NCBI RefSeq assembly: GCF_009823805.1
Contig: NZ_WUEK01000017.1
Span: 18,265-82,264, forward strand
DNA from: Nocardioides flavescens
Lineage (GTDB): Bacteria; Actinomycetota; Actinomycetes; Propionibacteriales; Nocardioidaceae
Reading direction: 5' to 3'
DNA length: 64,000 nucleotides
Made by a program: the position numbers and the translations under genes. Positions 1-10,410 of the stretch are shown piece after piece. The notes under the pieces are model-generated. The model saw only the letters and a list, made by a program, of their open reading frames with translations, did no database searches and was not told where the DNA came from. Each line of letters begins with the position of its first letter. Positions within the stretch are counted from its first letter, which is position 1.

Positions 1-173
1 TCTTCGACATCCCGCTCAAGCACGTCACCGACGCCACGATCCGCTCGCACCACCAGTCCTTCGAGGTGCGCCTGCCCGACGCCCCCCACCCGGGCGAGAT
101 CGTGATCGCGCTGGCCGCCGCGGCCCAGGGTCGCCCCCAGCAGCGCCTGGCCGCCCTCTCGACGGAGCAGTGA
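1..173 (+). CDS. C-terminal fragment, possible amino acid synthesis family (Amino_synth-like) protein
   Basis: Only the last 56 codons are in the window; they read in frame from base 3 to a TGA at 171-173. The tail contains a histidine-rich stretch (IRSHHQSFEVR) followed by DAPHPGEIVIALA and GRPQQRL. This resembles, from memory, the C-terminus of the Amino_synth (DUF1185) family, whose members end with a similar DAPrpdEIVvaLA...GRPhaR pattern. The gene ends 7 bases before the next start, so it heads or continues the hydrolase/aldehyde dehydrogenase operon. The rest of the protein is needed to confirm the family. Confidence 0.45.
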   Translation, partial: FDIPLKHVTDATIRSHHQSFEVRLPDAPHPGEIVIALAAAAQGRPQQRLAALSTEQ

Positions 174-180
174 CCGGGTC

Positions 181-957
181 GTGACCACGACGCTGGTGCT
201 GCTGCACGGGGTGGGCCTCGACCACACCGTGTGGGACGACGTGCGGCCGCTGCTCGAGCGCGCGCTGCCGGGCTGCGAGGTCCGCACGCCGGACCTGCCC
301 GGTCACGGAGACGCCGCCCGGGTCGCCGACGACGTGACGCTCGCCGGGCTCGCCGACGGGGTCGCGGCCGACGTGCCGCCCGGCTCCCACCTCGTCGGGT
401 TCTCCCTCGGCGCGCTGGTCGCGCAGCACCTCGCGATCCACCGCCCCGACCTGGTCGCCTCGCTCACCAGCGTCAGCTCGGTGTGCCGTCGTACGCCGAC
501 CGAGCGCGAGGCCGTGCTCGCCCGCCTCCACGTCGCCACCGACGACGTCGACGCGGCGGCGCAGGCCTCCATCCACCGGTGGTACGACGGCACGCAGGTC
601 GCGCCCGGGGCCGTCGAGCGCACCCGCGCGGTGCTGGCCGCCAACGACCCGGCGCAGTTCCTGGCCTGCTACCGCGTGTTCGCCACCGGCGACGCGGAGG
701 TCGCGGACGACCTGCACCGCATCGGCGTCCCGTCGCTGGCCGTCACCGGAGCCGACGACCCGGGCTCGACGCCGGAGATGACCCGCCGCCTGGCCGACGC
801 CGTCCCCGGCTGCCGTGCCGAGGTCGTGCCGGGCGTGCGCCACATGCTGCCTGTCCAGTCACCCGAGGTCCTCGCGCGCCTGGTCGCCGACCTCGTCACT
901 CGCACCCGGAGCCAGGCCCCCACCGAGCCCACCACCGCAGGAGGCGTCCATGCCTGA
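181..957 (+). CDS. alpha/beta-fold hydrolase
   Basis: A 258-residue cytosolic hydrolase. The oxyanion-hole segment LLHGVGLDHTVW lies at the N-terminus, the nucleophile elbow GFSLG near residues 73-77 (serine about 75), an acidic residue in TGADDP near 196-201, and the catalytic histidine in VRHMLP near 221. That is the full Ser-Asp-His set of the family, which includes enol-lactonases and C-C bond hydrolases of catabolic routes. The start is GTG. The stop overlaps the next gene's ATG by 8 bases, so the two are translated from one message. The substrate is unknown; the neighbouring aldehyde dehydrogenase, tautomerase and LLM flavoprotein suggest ring- or side-chain-cleavage products. Confidence 0.85.
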   Translation: MTTTLVLLHGVGLDHTVWDDVRPLLERALPGCEVRTPDLPGHGDAARVADDVTLAGLADGVAADVPPGSHLVGFSLGALVAQHLAIHRPDLVASLTSVSSVCRRTPTEREAVLARLHVATDDVDAAAQASIHRWYDGTQVAPGAVERTRAVLAANDPAQFLACYRVFATGDAEVADDLHRIGVPSLAVTGADDPGSTPEMTRRLADAVPGCRAEVVPGVRHMLPVQSPEVLARLVADLVTRTRSQAPTEPTTAGGVHA

Positions 958-2458
958 GACCACGACAGCCACCGCGACCGCGCGCCGCCTGCACCACATC
1001 GGCGGCGAGCAGGTCGAGCCGTCCGGCGGCGACTTCTTCGAGAGCCACAACCCCGCGACCCGCGAGGTGCTCTACACCGCCGCCCGCGGCGACGCGAGCG
1101 ACGTCGACCGTGCGGTGCGCGCCGCGCGCACGGCGTTCGAGGACCCGCGCTGGCGCGACCTGAGCCAGACCAGGCGCGGCCGGCTGCTGCGTCGCCTCGC
1201 CGACCTGATCGAGGAGAACGCCGAGGAGCTCGCCCGCACCGAGAGCCTCGACAACGGCAAGCTGCTGCGCGAGATGCGCGGCCAGCTCGCGACGCTGCCG
1301 GAGTACTACCACTACTACGCCGGCCTGGCCGACAAGATCCAGGGCGACGTCATCCCGACCTCGGACCGCTCGGTGCTCAACTACACGGTGCGCGAGCCGC
1401 TGGGCGTGGTCGGCGCGATCACGCCCTGGAACTCCCCGCTCACGCTCACCACCAGCAAGCTCGCCCCGGCGCTCTGCTCGGGCAACACGATGGTCATCAA
1501 GCCGTCGGAGTACACCTCCGCCTCGGTGCTCCGCCTCGCCGAGCTCGTCGAGGAGGCGGGCTTCCCGCCGGGCTGCGTCAACGTCGTCACCGGCTTCGGC
1601 GCCGAGGCCGGCCAGGCCCTGGTCGACCACCCCGGCATCGCGAAGGTCTCGTTCACGGGCAGCACCCAGACCGGCTCGCGGATCGCCGCGAACGTCGCGG
1701 GGCGCTTCCTCGGCTCGACGCTCGAGCTGGGCGGCAAGTCGCCCAACATCGTCTTCGGGGACGCTGACGTCGCCAACGCTGCGATGGGCGTCATCGCGGG
1801 CGTCTTCGCCGCCGCCGGGCAGACCTGCATCGCCGGCAGCCGGGTCTTCGCGCACCGCAGCGTCTACGACGAGCTGCTCGAGCGGGTCGCCGAGCGCGCC
1901 GGCACGATCCGCATCGGCGACCCGCTTCGCGACGACACCGAGCTCGGCCCCTTGGCCTTCGCCGACCAGCGCGACAAGGTCGCGGGCTACGTCGACCTCG
2001 GCCGCAGCGAGGGCGCGCGCGTCCTCACCGGCGGCGAGGCGACCGACGGCGACGGCCTCGGCGGCTTCTTCTACCGTCCGACCGTGCTGGTCGACGTGCA
2101 CAACGACATGCGCGTGGTGCGCGAGGAGATCTTCGGCCCGGTCGTGGCGGTCATGCCGTTCGAGACCGAGGACGAGGTCGTGGCGCTGGCCAACGACACG
2201 GAGTACGGCCTGGCCGCCGGCGTCTGGACCAACGACCTCGGCCGCGCGCACCGGATGGCCTCGCGGCTGCAGGCCGGCACCATCTGGGTCAACACCTACC
2301 GCGCGATGTCGCCGATGTCGCCGCGCCAGGGCTACAAGTCCAGCGGCGTCGGCGTCGAGCACGGCCAGGAGACCATCAAGGAGTACACCCAGCTCAAGAG
2401 CGTGTGGATCAACACCAGCTCCGCGCCGCTGGGCGACCCGTTCGTGATGAGGAGCTGA
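950..2458 (+). CDS. NAD(P)-dependent aldehyde dehydrogenase
   Basis: A 502-residue member of the aldehyde dehydrogenase superfamily, of normal length. Visible motifs are the TPWNSP segment with the catalytic Asn near 160, the nucleotide-binding FTGSTQTGS, the general-base Glu in ELGGKSPN near 258, and the nucleophilic Cys in AGQTCIAGSR near 292. It should oxidise an aldehyde to the acid in the cytosol. The ATG at 950 was chosen over an earlier in-frame start because AGGAGG sits just upstream and the N-terminus then matches the family. It overlaps the hydrolase gene and is followed after 2 bases by the tautomerase. The closest functional type could be betaine or hydroxymuconic semialdehyde dehydrogenase; this is not decided by the sequence. 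Confidence 0.92.
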   Translation: MPETTTATATARRLHHIGGEQVEPSGGDFFESHNPATREVLYTAARGDASDVDRAVRAARTAFEDPRWRDLSQTRRGRLLRRLADLIEENAEELARTESLDNGKLLREMRGQLATLPEYYHYYAGLADKIQGDVIPTSDRSVLNYTVREPLGVVGAITPWNSPLTLTTSKLAPALCSGNTMVIKPSEYTSASVLRLAELVEEAGFPPGCVNVVTGFGAEAGQALVDHPGIAKVSFTGSTQTGSRIAANVAGRFLGSTLELGGKSPNIVFGDADVANAAMGVIAGVFAAAGQTCIAGSRVFAHRSVYDELLERVAERAGTIRIGDPLRDDTELGPLAFADQRDKVAGYVDLGRSEGARVLTGGEATDGDGLGGFFYRPTVLVDVHNDMRVVREEIFGPVVAVMPFETEDEVVALANDTEYGLAAGVWTNDLGRAHRMASRLQAGTIWVNTYRAMSPMSPRQGYKSSGVGVEHGQETIKEYTQLKSVWINTSSAPLGDPFVMRS

Positions 2459-2460
2459 GC

Positions 2461-2664
2461 GTGCCCCTCGTCGACGTCACCCTCACCGAGGGCCGCAGCC
2501 CCGAGCAGGTCCGCGCGCTCATCTCCGCCGTCCACGATGCCGTCGTCACCACCGCCGGCGCCCGCCCCGAGCACGTCCGCGTCATCGTGCGCGAGGTGCC
2601 CCGCACCCACTACGCCAGCGGCGACGTCACCGTCGCCGAGCTGTTCTCGAAGGAGCAACCGTGA
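2461..2664 (+). CDS. 4-oxalocrotonate tautomerase-family protein
   Basis: A 67-residue protein starting with GTG then Pro. Removal of fMet would expose the N-terminal proline that is the catalytic base of this family. The body (PLVDVTLTEGRS, then a helix, then VRVIVREVPRTHYASGD) has the beta-alpha-beta layout and length of 4-OT subunits, which form hexamers or trimers of dimers. Arg residues in the IVREV stretch fit substrate binding. It overlaps the next start by 4 bases (GTGA) and follows the aldehyde dehydrogenase directly, as in meta-cleavage-type pathways. The exact enol-keto substrate is unknown. Confidence 0.85.
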   Translation: MPLVDVTLTEGRSPEQVRALISAVHDAVVTTAGARPEHVRVIVREVPRTHYASGDVTVAELFSKEQP

Positions 2665-3707
2665 AGTTCTCGCTGTTCGTGCACATGGAGCGCTGGGACG
2701 AGGAGGTGTCGCACCGCGAGCTGTTCGAGAACCTCACCGAGCTCACGCTGCTCGCCGAGTCGGGCGGCTTCAGCACCGTCTGGGTGGGTGAGCACCACTC
2801 GATGGAGTACACGATCTCGCCCAACCCGATGCCGATCCTGGCCTACCTCGCCGCGCGTACGACGACCATCCGGCTCGGCGCCGGCACCATCATCGCGCCG
2901 TTCTGGAACCCCATCCGCGCGGCCGGCGAGTGCGCCCTGCTCGACGTCATCAGCAACGGCCGCATGGAGGTCGGGCTGGCGCGCGGCGCCTACCAGTTCG
3001 AGTTCGACCGGATGGCCGGCGGCCTGCCCGCGACCGACGGCGGCAAGCACCTGCGCGAGCTGGTGCCGGCGGTGCGCGCGCTGTGGCAGGGCGACTACGC
3101 CCACGACGGCGAGATCTGGCAGTTCCCGACCTCCACGTCGGTGCCGAAGCCGGTGCAGCAGCCGACCCCGCCGATGTGGATCGCCGCGCGCGACCCCGCG
3201 TCGCACGACTTCGCCGTCGAGCAGGGCTGCAACGTCATGGTGACGCCGCTGATGAAGGGCGACGAGGAGGTCGAGGACCTGGTCGGGAAGTTCGAGACCG
3301 CGATCGCCGCGCACCCCGAGGTCGAGCAGCGCCCCCAGCTCATGGTGCTGCGCCACACCCACGTGCACGCCGAGTCCGACCCCGAGGGCTGGCGCCCGGC
3401 GGCCGAGGCGGTCAACCGCTTCTACCGCACCTTCGACGCGTGGTTCGCCAACTTGACGACGCCGGTCGACGGCTTCCTCGAGCCGAGCCCGGAGTCGAAG
3501 TTCGCCGAGCGGCCGGAGTTCTCGCCCGAGTCGCTGCACCGCACCGCGATGATCGGCACGCCCGACGAGGTCATCACCCGCATCAAGCACTACGAGTCGC
3601 TGGGCGTCGACGAGTTCAGCTTCTGGATCGACAACGGCCTCAGCCACGAGGAGAAGCGGGCCTCGCTGCAGCTGTTCGTCGACCACGTGGTGCCGGCGTT
3701 CTCCTGA
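2661..3707 (+). CDS. LLM class flavin-dependent oxidoreductase (luciferase-like)
   Basis: A 348-residue TIM-barrel flavoprotein of the bacterial luciferase-like monooxygenase family. Signatures seen are the N-terminal MKFSLFVHMERW, the WVGEHHS motif near residues 36-42, the IRLGAGTIIAPFWNPIR segment, and a C-terminal IGTPDEVITRIKHYESLGVDEF of the kind found in F420- or FMN-dependent members. It probably oxygenates or dehydrogenates a pathway intermediate with reduced flavin. The GTG start overlaps the tautomerase stop. It is the last gene of the operon and converges on the next gene with a 25-base gap. Whether FMN or F420 is used cannot be told. Confidence 0.85.
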   Translation: MKFSLFVHMERWDEEVSHRELFENLTELTLLAESGGFSTVWVGEHHSMEYTISPNPMPILAYLAARTTTIRLGAGTIIAPFWNPIRAAGECALLDVISNGRMEVGLARGAYQFEFDRMAGGLPATDGGKHLRELVPAVRALWQGDYAHDGEIWQFPTSTSVPKPVQQPTPPMWIAARDPASHDFAVEQGCNVMVTPLMKGDEEVEDLVGKFETAIAAHPEVEQRPQLMVLRHTHVHAESDPEGWRPAAEAVNRFYRTFDAWFANLTTPVDGFLEPSPESKFAERPEFSPESLHRTAMIGTPDEVITRIKHYESLGVDEFSFWIDNGLSHEEKRASLQLFVDHVVPAFS

Positions 3708-3732
3708 CGCCCTCCTGGGCGATCTGCTGACG

Positions 3733-4173
3733 CTAGTCGGAGGAGATCCTCAGCTCGGCGGTGATCCGGGTGCCGGCCACGAGGTCGGCCTCCCACCGCT
3801 CGCACACGGTGTCGACGATCTGCAGGCCGCGCCCGCGCAGCGACTCGGAGTCGAACGCTCCGGGTCGCAGCGCGGCGCCGCTGCCGCCGTCGACCACGCT
3901 GAGGCGCAGGACCGGTCCCAGCACGCACCAGCCGACCTCGAAGAGCCCGCCGGCGCGGGGCCCGGTCGGCACCGTGGCGAGGGGGGCGCCGTGCTCGACG
4001 GCGTTGGCCATCAGCTCGCCGAGCACGATCTCCGCGTCGACGAGGGCGTCGCGGTCGACGCCGAACTCCAGCAGCTCGTCGACCATGCTGCGCCGGGCCG
4101 AGACGAGCGACTCCGCCGCGTGCGGCAGGACGAACGTCGTGCACGGCTCGGCGCCGGTGTGGAGCAGGACCAC
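3733..4173 (-). CDS. ATP-binding protein, anti-sigma regulatory factor (RsbW/HATPase_c) type
   Basis: A 146-residue GHKL-fold protein. The N box is visible as ELMANAVEHG near residues 47-56, the G1 box as VVDGGSG, and the G2 box as LRGRGLQIVD. There is no histidine-phosphotransfer or sensor domain, so it is a stand-alone kinase-like domain as in RsbW/SpoIIAB-type serine kinases or the common actinobacterial regulatory ATP-binding proteins. It probably works in partner switching with an anti-anti-sigma factor not seen here. It lies 9 bases downstream of the solute-binding-like gene, on the same strand. Confidence 0.8.
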   Translation of the reverse strand: MVLLHTGAEPCTTFVLPHAAESLVSARRSMVDELLEFGVDRDALVDAEIVLGELMANAVEHGAPLATVPTGPRAGGLFEVGWCVLGPVLRLSVVDGGSGAALRPGAFDSESLRGRGLQIVDTVCERWEADLVAGTRITAELRISSD

Positions 4174-4182
4174 GACGGCTCC

Positions 4183-4902
4183 TCAGCCGGCCGGGGGCGC
4201 GACGGTGGCGGCGACTCCGCTCTCGGAGAGTGCCCGGGCGATCGAGCCGTCGGCCTTGAGCCGCTCGACCTCGGCCGCGACGACGGCGACCGTCTCGGGG
4301 TCGGCGTCGCGGGGGAGGGCGACGGCCTGCTGGATCTGCTGGAACGCCGGCTCGAGCACACGCAGCCCGTGCTCGGTGGCGTAGGACTCCATCGGCTGCC
4401 TCACCCCGGCGCACACCTCGAGCCCCTGGGTCTCGTAGACCTCGGTGGCGACGTCGCCGCGCACGAGCTCGGCGCGCTGCACGGTGCGGGTGAGGTAGAG
4501 GTCGTAGGCCGACCCCTCCTTGACCGCGATCCGCACCCCCTCGCGGTCGACCTCGTCGGCGCTCGTGAGCGGGGAGTCGGCGGCGACGACGTGCACGCCC
4601 TCGATCACGACGTACGCCGCGGTGAAGGCGACCTCGGCCTCGCGGGCGGGCTCGCGGGCCAGGAAGGCGACGTCGACCTCGCCGTCGACGAGCGCCGCCA
4701 GCGAGTGGCGGGCGCCCTCGACGGTGACCAGCGACAGGGGCACGCCCAGCCGCTCGGCGAGGTGCTCGGCGATCGCGACGGTCACGCCTCGAGGCGCCTC
4801 CGGCGTCCCCTGCGCGAGCACGGGGTTGCCGAGGTTGATGACGGCGCGCAGCGTGCCGGTCGGGGCGAGAGCGGGGGCGAGGTCCGGGCTCAGCGAGTCC
4901 AC
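4183..4902 (-). CDS. transporter substrate-binding-domain protein (SBP family 3) without a signal peptide
   Basis: A 239-residue protein with the fold signature of amino-acid-type periplasmic binding proteins: TGTLRAVINLGNPVL, then RGVTVAIAEHLAERLGVPLSLV, then LAALVDGEVDVAFLAREPAREAEVAFTAAYV, and a C-terminal ARALSESGV. The N-terminus is MDSLSPDLAPAL, with no signal peptide or lipobox, so it would stay in the cytoplasm and sense a ligand rather than feed a transporter. No permease or ATPase is next to it. An upstream in-frame start that would restore an export signal was not found. A role as ligand sensor with the neighbouring ATPase is speculative. Confidence 0.7.
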   Translation of the reverse strand: MDSLSPDLAPALAPTGTLRAVINLGNPVLAQGTPEAPRGVTVAIAEHLAERLGVPLSLVTVEGARHSLAALVDGEVDVAFLAREPAREAEVAFTAAYVVIEGVHVVAADSPLTSADEVDREGVRIAVKEGSAYDLYLTRTVQRAELVRGDVATEVYETQGLEVCAGVRQPMESYATEHGLRVLEPAFQQIQQAVALPRDADPETVAVVAAEVERLKADGSIARALSESGVAATVAPPAG

Positions 4903-4924
4903 GCCCCCGAGGGTATCGGCGTGC

Positions 4925-5564
4925 CTAGGCCTCCGCGAGCGACACGGCCGCCCGGGCCAGCGCGGTGATCCCGTCCCAGTCCTGCTGCTCGACCAGGGCG
5001 GGCGGGGTCAGCCAGGTGCCGCCGACGCAGCCGACGTTGGGCAGCGCGAGGTACGTCGGCGCGTTGGCCGGCGTGACGCCGCCGGTGGGGCAGAAGCGCG
5101 CCTCGGGCACCGGCGAGGCGATGGCCTTCAGGTACGGCGCACCGCCCGAGACCTCGGCCGGGAAGAACTTCATCTCGGTGATGCCGGCCTCGAGGCAGAT
5201 GAGCACCTCCGAGACCGTGGCGGTGCCGGGCAGGAACGGCAGCCCGGTGTCGGCCATCCCGGCGAGCAGCGACGGCGTCGCGCCGGGGGAGACCAGGAAC
5301 CGCGCGCCGGCGTCGAGCGCCTGCTTGGCGTGTCCGGGCGTGAGCACGGTGCCGGCGCCGAGCAGGATCTCGGGCACCTCGTCGGCGATGGCGCGCATCG
5401 CGTCGAGCGCGACCGGGGTGCGCAGGGTCAGCTCGATGGCCGGCAGGCCCCCGGCGACGAGCGCGCGGGCGATCTGCACGGCGTCCTCGACGCGGTGGGC
5501 GACGACGACCGGCATGACCGGGACCACGCTGAGGACCGAGGCGGGGACTGAGGGCGCAGCGGAC

Positions 5565-5581
<17 letters not shown>
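4925..5581 (-). CDS. eda: KDPG / 4-hydroxy-2-oxoglutarate aldolase
   Basis: A 218-residue class I aldolase that splits 2-keto-3-deoxy-6-phosphogluconate into pyruvate and glyceraldehyde 3-phosphate, the last Entner-Doudoroff step. Family marks are AIELTLRTP near the start, GAGTVLTP, the ARFLVSPG segment, and the Schiff-base lysine in MKFFPAE (about residue 138), followed by CPTGGVTP. Its start lies inside the 3' end of edd (17-base overlap), so the two are translationally coupled in the order zwf-edd-eda. Confidence 0.95.
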
Positions 5582-7444
<1,863 letters not shown>

Positions 7445-7448
<4 letters not shown>

Positions 7449-8938
7449 CGGTCGGTCTCCTGCCAGGTCCGGCCGTCGCGCTCGAGGAGCGCCTCGGCGG
7501 CTGCCGGCCCGCTGCTGCCGGCCGGGTACTCGTCGGGACGCTCGTCGAGGCTCGACCAGCGCTGCAGCACGGGCTCCACCCACGCCCACGCGGCCTCGAC
7601 CTCGTCGCGGCGCATGAACAGCGTGGGGTTGCCCTTGAGGACGTCGAGCAGGAGCCGCTCGTAGGCCTCCGGGGAGACCGCGTCGAACGCGGTCGCGTAG
7701 CTGAGGTCGAGGGTCGCCGGGCGCAGGCGGATGCCGCCGGGGCCGGGCTCCTTGACCGTCATGTGCAGGTGCATGCCCTCGTCGGGCTGGACCCGGATGT
7801 GCAGGCGGTTGGGCTCGGTGGCGCCTTCGCTGCCGGGGAACATCGCGTGCGGCGGCGCCTTGAACACGACGACGATCTCGGAGGTGCGGCGGTCCATCCG
7901 CTTGCCGGTGCGCAGGTAGAACGGCACGCCGGCCCAGCGCCAGTTCTGCACCTCGGCGCGCAGCGCGACGAAGGTCTCGGTCTGGCTCGGGCGGCCCAGC
8001 TCGTCGGCGTACGCCGGCACCTCGGCGCCGTCCACCACGCCCGCGGCGTACGACCCGCGCACGGTGTCGCGGTCGACGTCCTCGGGGCTCATCGGCTTGA
8101 GCGCCTGGAGGACCTTGAGCTTCTCGTCGCGGACGGTCTCGCGCCCGACGTAGGTCGGGGGCTCCATGGCGACGAGGCAGAGCAGCTGCAGCAGGTGGTT
8201 CTGCACCATGTCGCGCAGCGCGCCGGAGGTGTCGTAGTAGCCGCTGCGCTCGCCGACGCCCAGGGTCTCGGCGGCGGTGATCTGCACGTGGTCGATCCAC
8301 CGGGAGTTCCACAGCGGCTCGAGGAAGGTGTTTGCGAAGCGCGTGACCAGGAGGTTCTGGACGCTCTCCTTGCCGAGGTAGTGGTCGATGCGGAAGATCT
8401 GCGGCTCGTCGAAGACCTGGCCGACGGCGTCGTTGATGCGGCGCGCGGAGGCGAGGTCGGTGCCGAGCGGCTTCTCGAGCACGACACGCGAGGTGGGCTC
8501 CACGACGCCGATGTCGTCGAGGCGCTGGCAGATCGGCCCGAAGAGCCGCGGCGCGACGGCGAGGTAGAAGACGCGGACGACGTCGTCGGACTCGGCCTGC
8601 TTGAGCACGCCGTGCAGCTCGTCCCACCCCTCGGGGGAGTCGGCGTCGACGACGACGTGGCGCACGCGGTCGAGGAGGCGCTCGATGACGGTCTCGTCGA
8701 GCTCGTGGGCCGGCACGTGGGTGTGGACGGCCTCGCGGACCATCGCGCGGTAGCCCGCGTCGTCGAGGTCGTGGCGCGATCCACCGATCACGCGGGTGCC
8801 CGGCGCGAGGTTGCCCCGGCGCTCGGACTGGTAGAGGGCGGGCAGGAGCTTGCGCAGCGCGAGGTCTCCGGTGCCGCCCACGACGGTCAGGTCGCACACG
8901 GAGGAAGCGGTGGCGAGCTCACTGGTCGGCAACGTCAT
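7445..8938 (-). CDS. zwf: glucose-6-phosphate 1-dehydrogenase
   Basis: A 497-residue enzyme oxidising glucose 6-phosphate to 6-phosphogluconolactone with NAD(P)+. Diagnostic sites are the dinucleotide motif VVGGTGDLALRKLLPALY (about residues 19-36) and the substrate-binding RIDHYLGKE near residue 183, with EKPLGTDL before it. It is the first gene of zwf-edd-eda and is read away from the ROK regulator across an 88-base divergent spacer, so glucose-6-phosphate flow into the Entner-Doudoroff route is probably controlled there. No pgl (lactonase) is present in this operon. Confidence 0.96.
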
Positions 8939-8958
8939 AGGTGCAACGGTAGGGACTC

Positions 8959-8984
8959 AAGTGGGTATGCGCCAAGCACCACTT
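8959..8984. promoter_or_regulatory. candidate ROK operator in the zwf/ROK divergent spacer
   Basis: The 88-base spacer holds an inverted repeat, AAGTGG at 8959-8964 and CCACTT at 8979-8984, separated by 14 bases. Next to it are a second imperfect repeat AGG-N5-CCT (8985-8995) and the direct repeat AACTT-AACTT (8997-9006). The spacer is AT-richer than its flanks. The position between regulator and target fits autoregulation plus control of zwf; the binding itself is inferred. Confidence 0.4.
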
Positions 8985-9026
8985 AGGTATTTCCTGAACT
9001 TAACTTGCCGTTCTACCATCGATCAC

Positions 9027-10247
9027 GTGAGTGAATCGGCCGGCGAGGTGCTCGAGCTGGTGCGTTCCGGACGCGCCGCCACCCGTTCCGACCTGCGACG
9101 ACTCACCGGGATGTCGCGTACGGCGGTCGTCGCGCGGGTCACCGCGCTGACCGACGCCGGGCTCCTGCTCGAGGGCGAGGAGCTGAAGTCGACCGGCGGC
9201 CGCCCGCCGGGTGGTCTGGTCTTCAACGCCGGTCGCGGCGTCGTCCTCGGCGTCGCGATCGGGCGCTCGCGCGCGCAGGTCTCGGTCGCCGACCTCGACG
9301 GTCGCGAGCTCGGTGCGGCCTCGGTCGACCACGAGGAGGGCTCCGGCCCGGACGTGGTGATGCCCCAGGTCGCCGAGCAGCTCGCGCTGCTGCTGGCCGA
9401 GCGCGCTCCCGCCGGCTCCCCGGGCGCCGAGGTGTTCGCCGTCGGGCTGAGCCTGCCCGGCACCATCGACCCGGTGCGCGGGCTGTGCATCGACTCACCG
9501 GTCATGGCCGCCTGGGAGGGTGTCGACCTGCGACCGCACCTCGCCTCGGTCACCGCCGCCCCCGTCTTCGTCGGCAACGACGCCGACGTGCTCGCCCGCT
9601 CGGAGCGGCTCGGCGTCGCCCGCCACCTCGACGACCTGATCGTGCTCAAGGCCTCGACCGGTCTCGGGCTCGGCATCGTCGCCGACGGCCGGGTCGTCTC
9701 CGGCCACCTCGGCGGCGCCGGCGAGATCGGCCACACCATCGTCGCGGGCGCCGCCGGCCGTCCATGCCGCTGCGGCAACCACGGCTGTCTCGAGACCATC
9801 GCCGGCGGCTGGGCGCTCGTCGCCGCCAGCCGTGAGGCCGGGCGCCCCGTCGGCCACATCCGCGACCTCGTCGATCTCGCCGCCTCCGGTGACGCCGAGG
9901 CCAAGGCCCAGCTGCGCGAGGGCGGCCGCCTCCTCGGCGAGGTCCTCGCCGTCGCCATCAACCTGCTCAACCCCCAGGCCGTCGTCGTCGGCGGCGACAT
10001 GGCCGCGGCGTTCGACGTCTACGCCGCCGGCATCCGCGAGAGCGTCTACGCCCGCTCGACGGCGCTCGCCACCCGCGACCTGCAGTTCCTGCCCTCGACG
10101 TTCGGCGACCGCGCCGGCGTCGTCGGCTGCGTCGCCATGGCCCTCGACGAGGTCCTCAGCCCCGACGCCGTCGACGCCCGCCTCCTCCGTTCCCGCCCGG
10201 CCCCCTCCAGCTCCGCGCCCGAGCCCGCCGCCACCCGCCAGCTGTAA
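9027..10247 (+). CDS. ROK-family transcriptional regulator
   Basis: A 406-residue protein with an N-terminal winged helix (VLELVRSGRAATRSDLRRLTGMSRTAV) and a C-terminal sugar-kinase-like ROK domain. Seen in the ROK part are GVAIGRSRAQVSVADLDG, GNDADVLA, GLGLGIV...GEIGHT, and the zinc-binding CRCGNHGCLET. Such proteins are usually repressors that release DNA on binding a sugar or sugar phosphate. The GTG at 9027 was preferred because it gives the normal N-terminus; the open frame upstream runs into zwf. Divergent placement from zwf-edd-eda makes that operon the obvious target. Its TAA lies in a large hairpin. Confidence 0.92.
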   Translation: MSESAGEVLELVRSGRAATRSDLRRLTGMSRTAVVARVTALTDAGLLLEGEELKSTGGRPPGGLVFNAGRGVVLGVAIGRSRAQVSVADLDGRELGAASVDHEEGSGPDVVMPQVAEQLALLLAERAPAGSPGAEVFAVGLSLPGTIDPVRGLCIDSPVMAAWEGVDLRPHLASVTAAPVFVGNDADVLARSERLGVARHLDDLIVLKASTGLGLGIVADGRVVSGHLGGAGEIGHTIVAGAAGRPCRCGNHGCLETIAGGWALVAASREAGRPVGHIRDLVDLAASGDAEAKAQLREGGRLLGEVLAVAINLLNPQAVVVGGDMAAAFDVYAAGIRESVYARSTALATRDLQFLPSTFGDRAGVVGCVAMALDEVLSPDAVDARLLRSRPAPSSSAPEPAATRQL

Positions 10248-10311
10248 CGCGGAGTTGGAGGCCCTTCCGACCCGTTGCAACGGGTCGGGACCGTCACCAA
10301 CTCCGCGTTAC
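10244..10311. terminator. large nested inverted repeat at the ROK gene stop codon
   Basis: Outer arms of 15 bases (GTAACGCGGAGTTGG at 10244-10258 and its exact complement at 10297-10311) enclose a perfect 22-base palindrome at 10267-10288 centred on GTTGCAAC. The left arm includes the ROK stop codon. It could stop transcription, and it resembles the repeats at 17463 and 18601, so it may also be a dispersed intergenic element. Confidence 0.7.
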
Positions 10312-10410
10312 AAGCGGGCGGTACGGCGGGGGAGGGGCGCAGGCGGCGCGGGGAGCCGGGGTCGCTGTCCCTGTGGAAGTCTCGGGCGGGGTGAGGGCTA
10401 GCGTGTCGGC

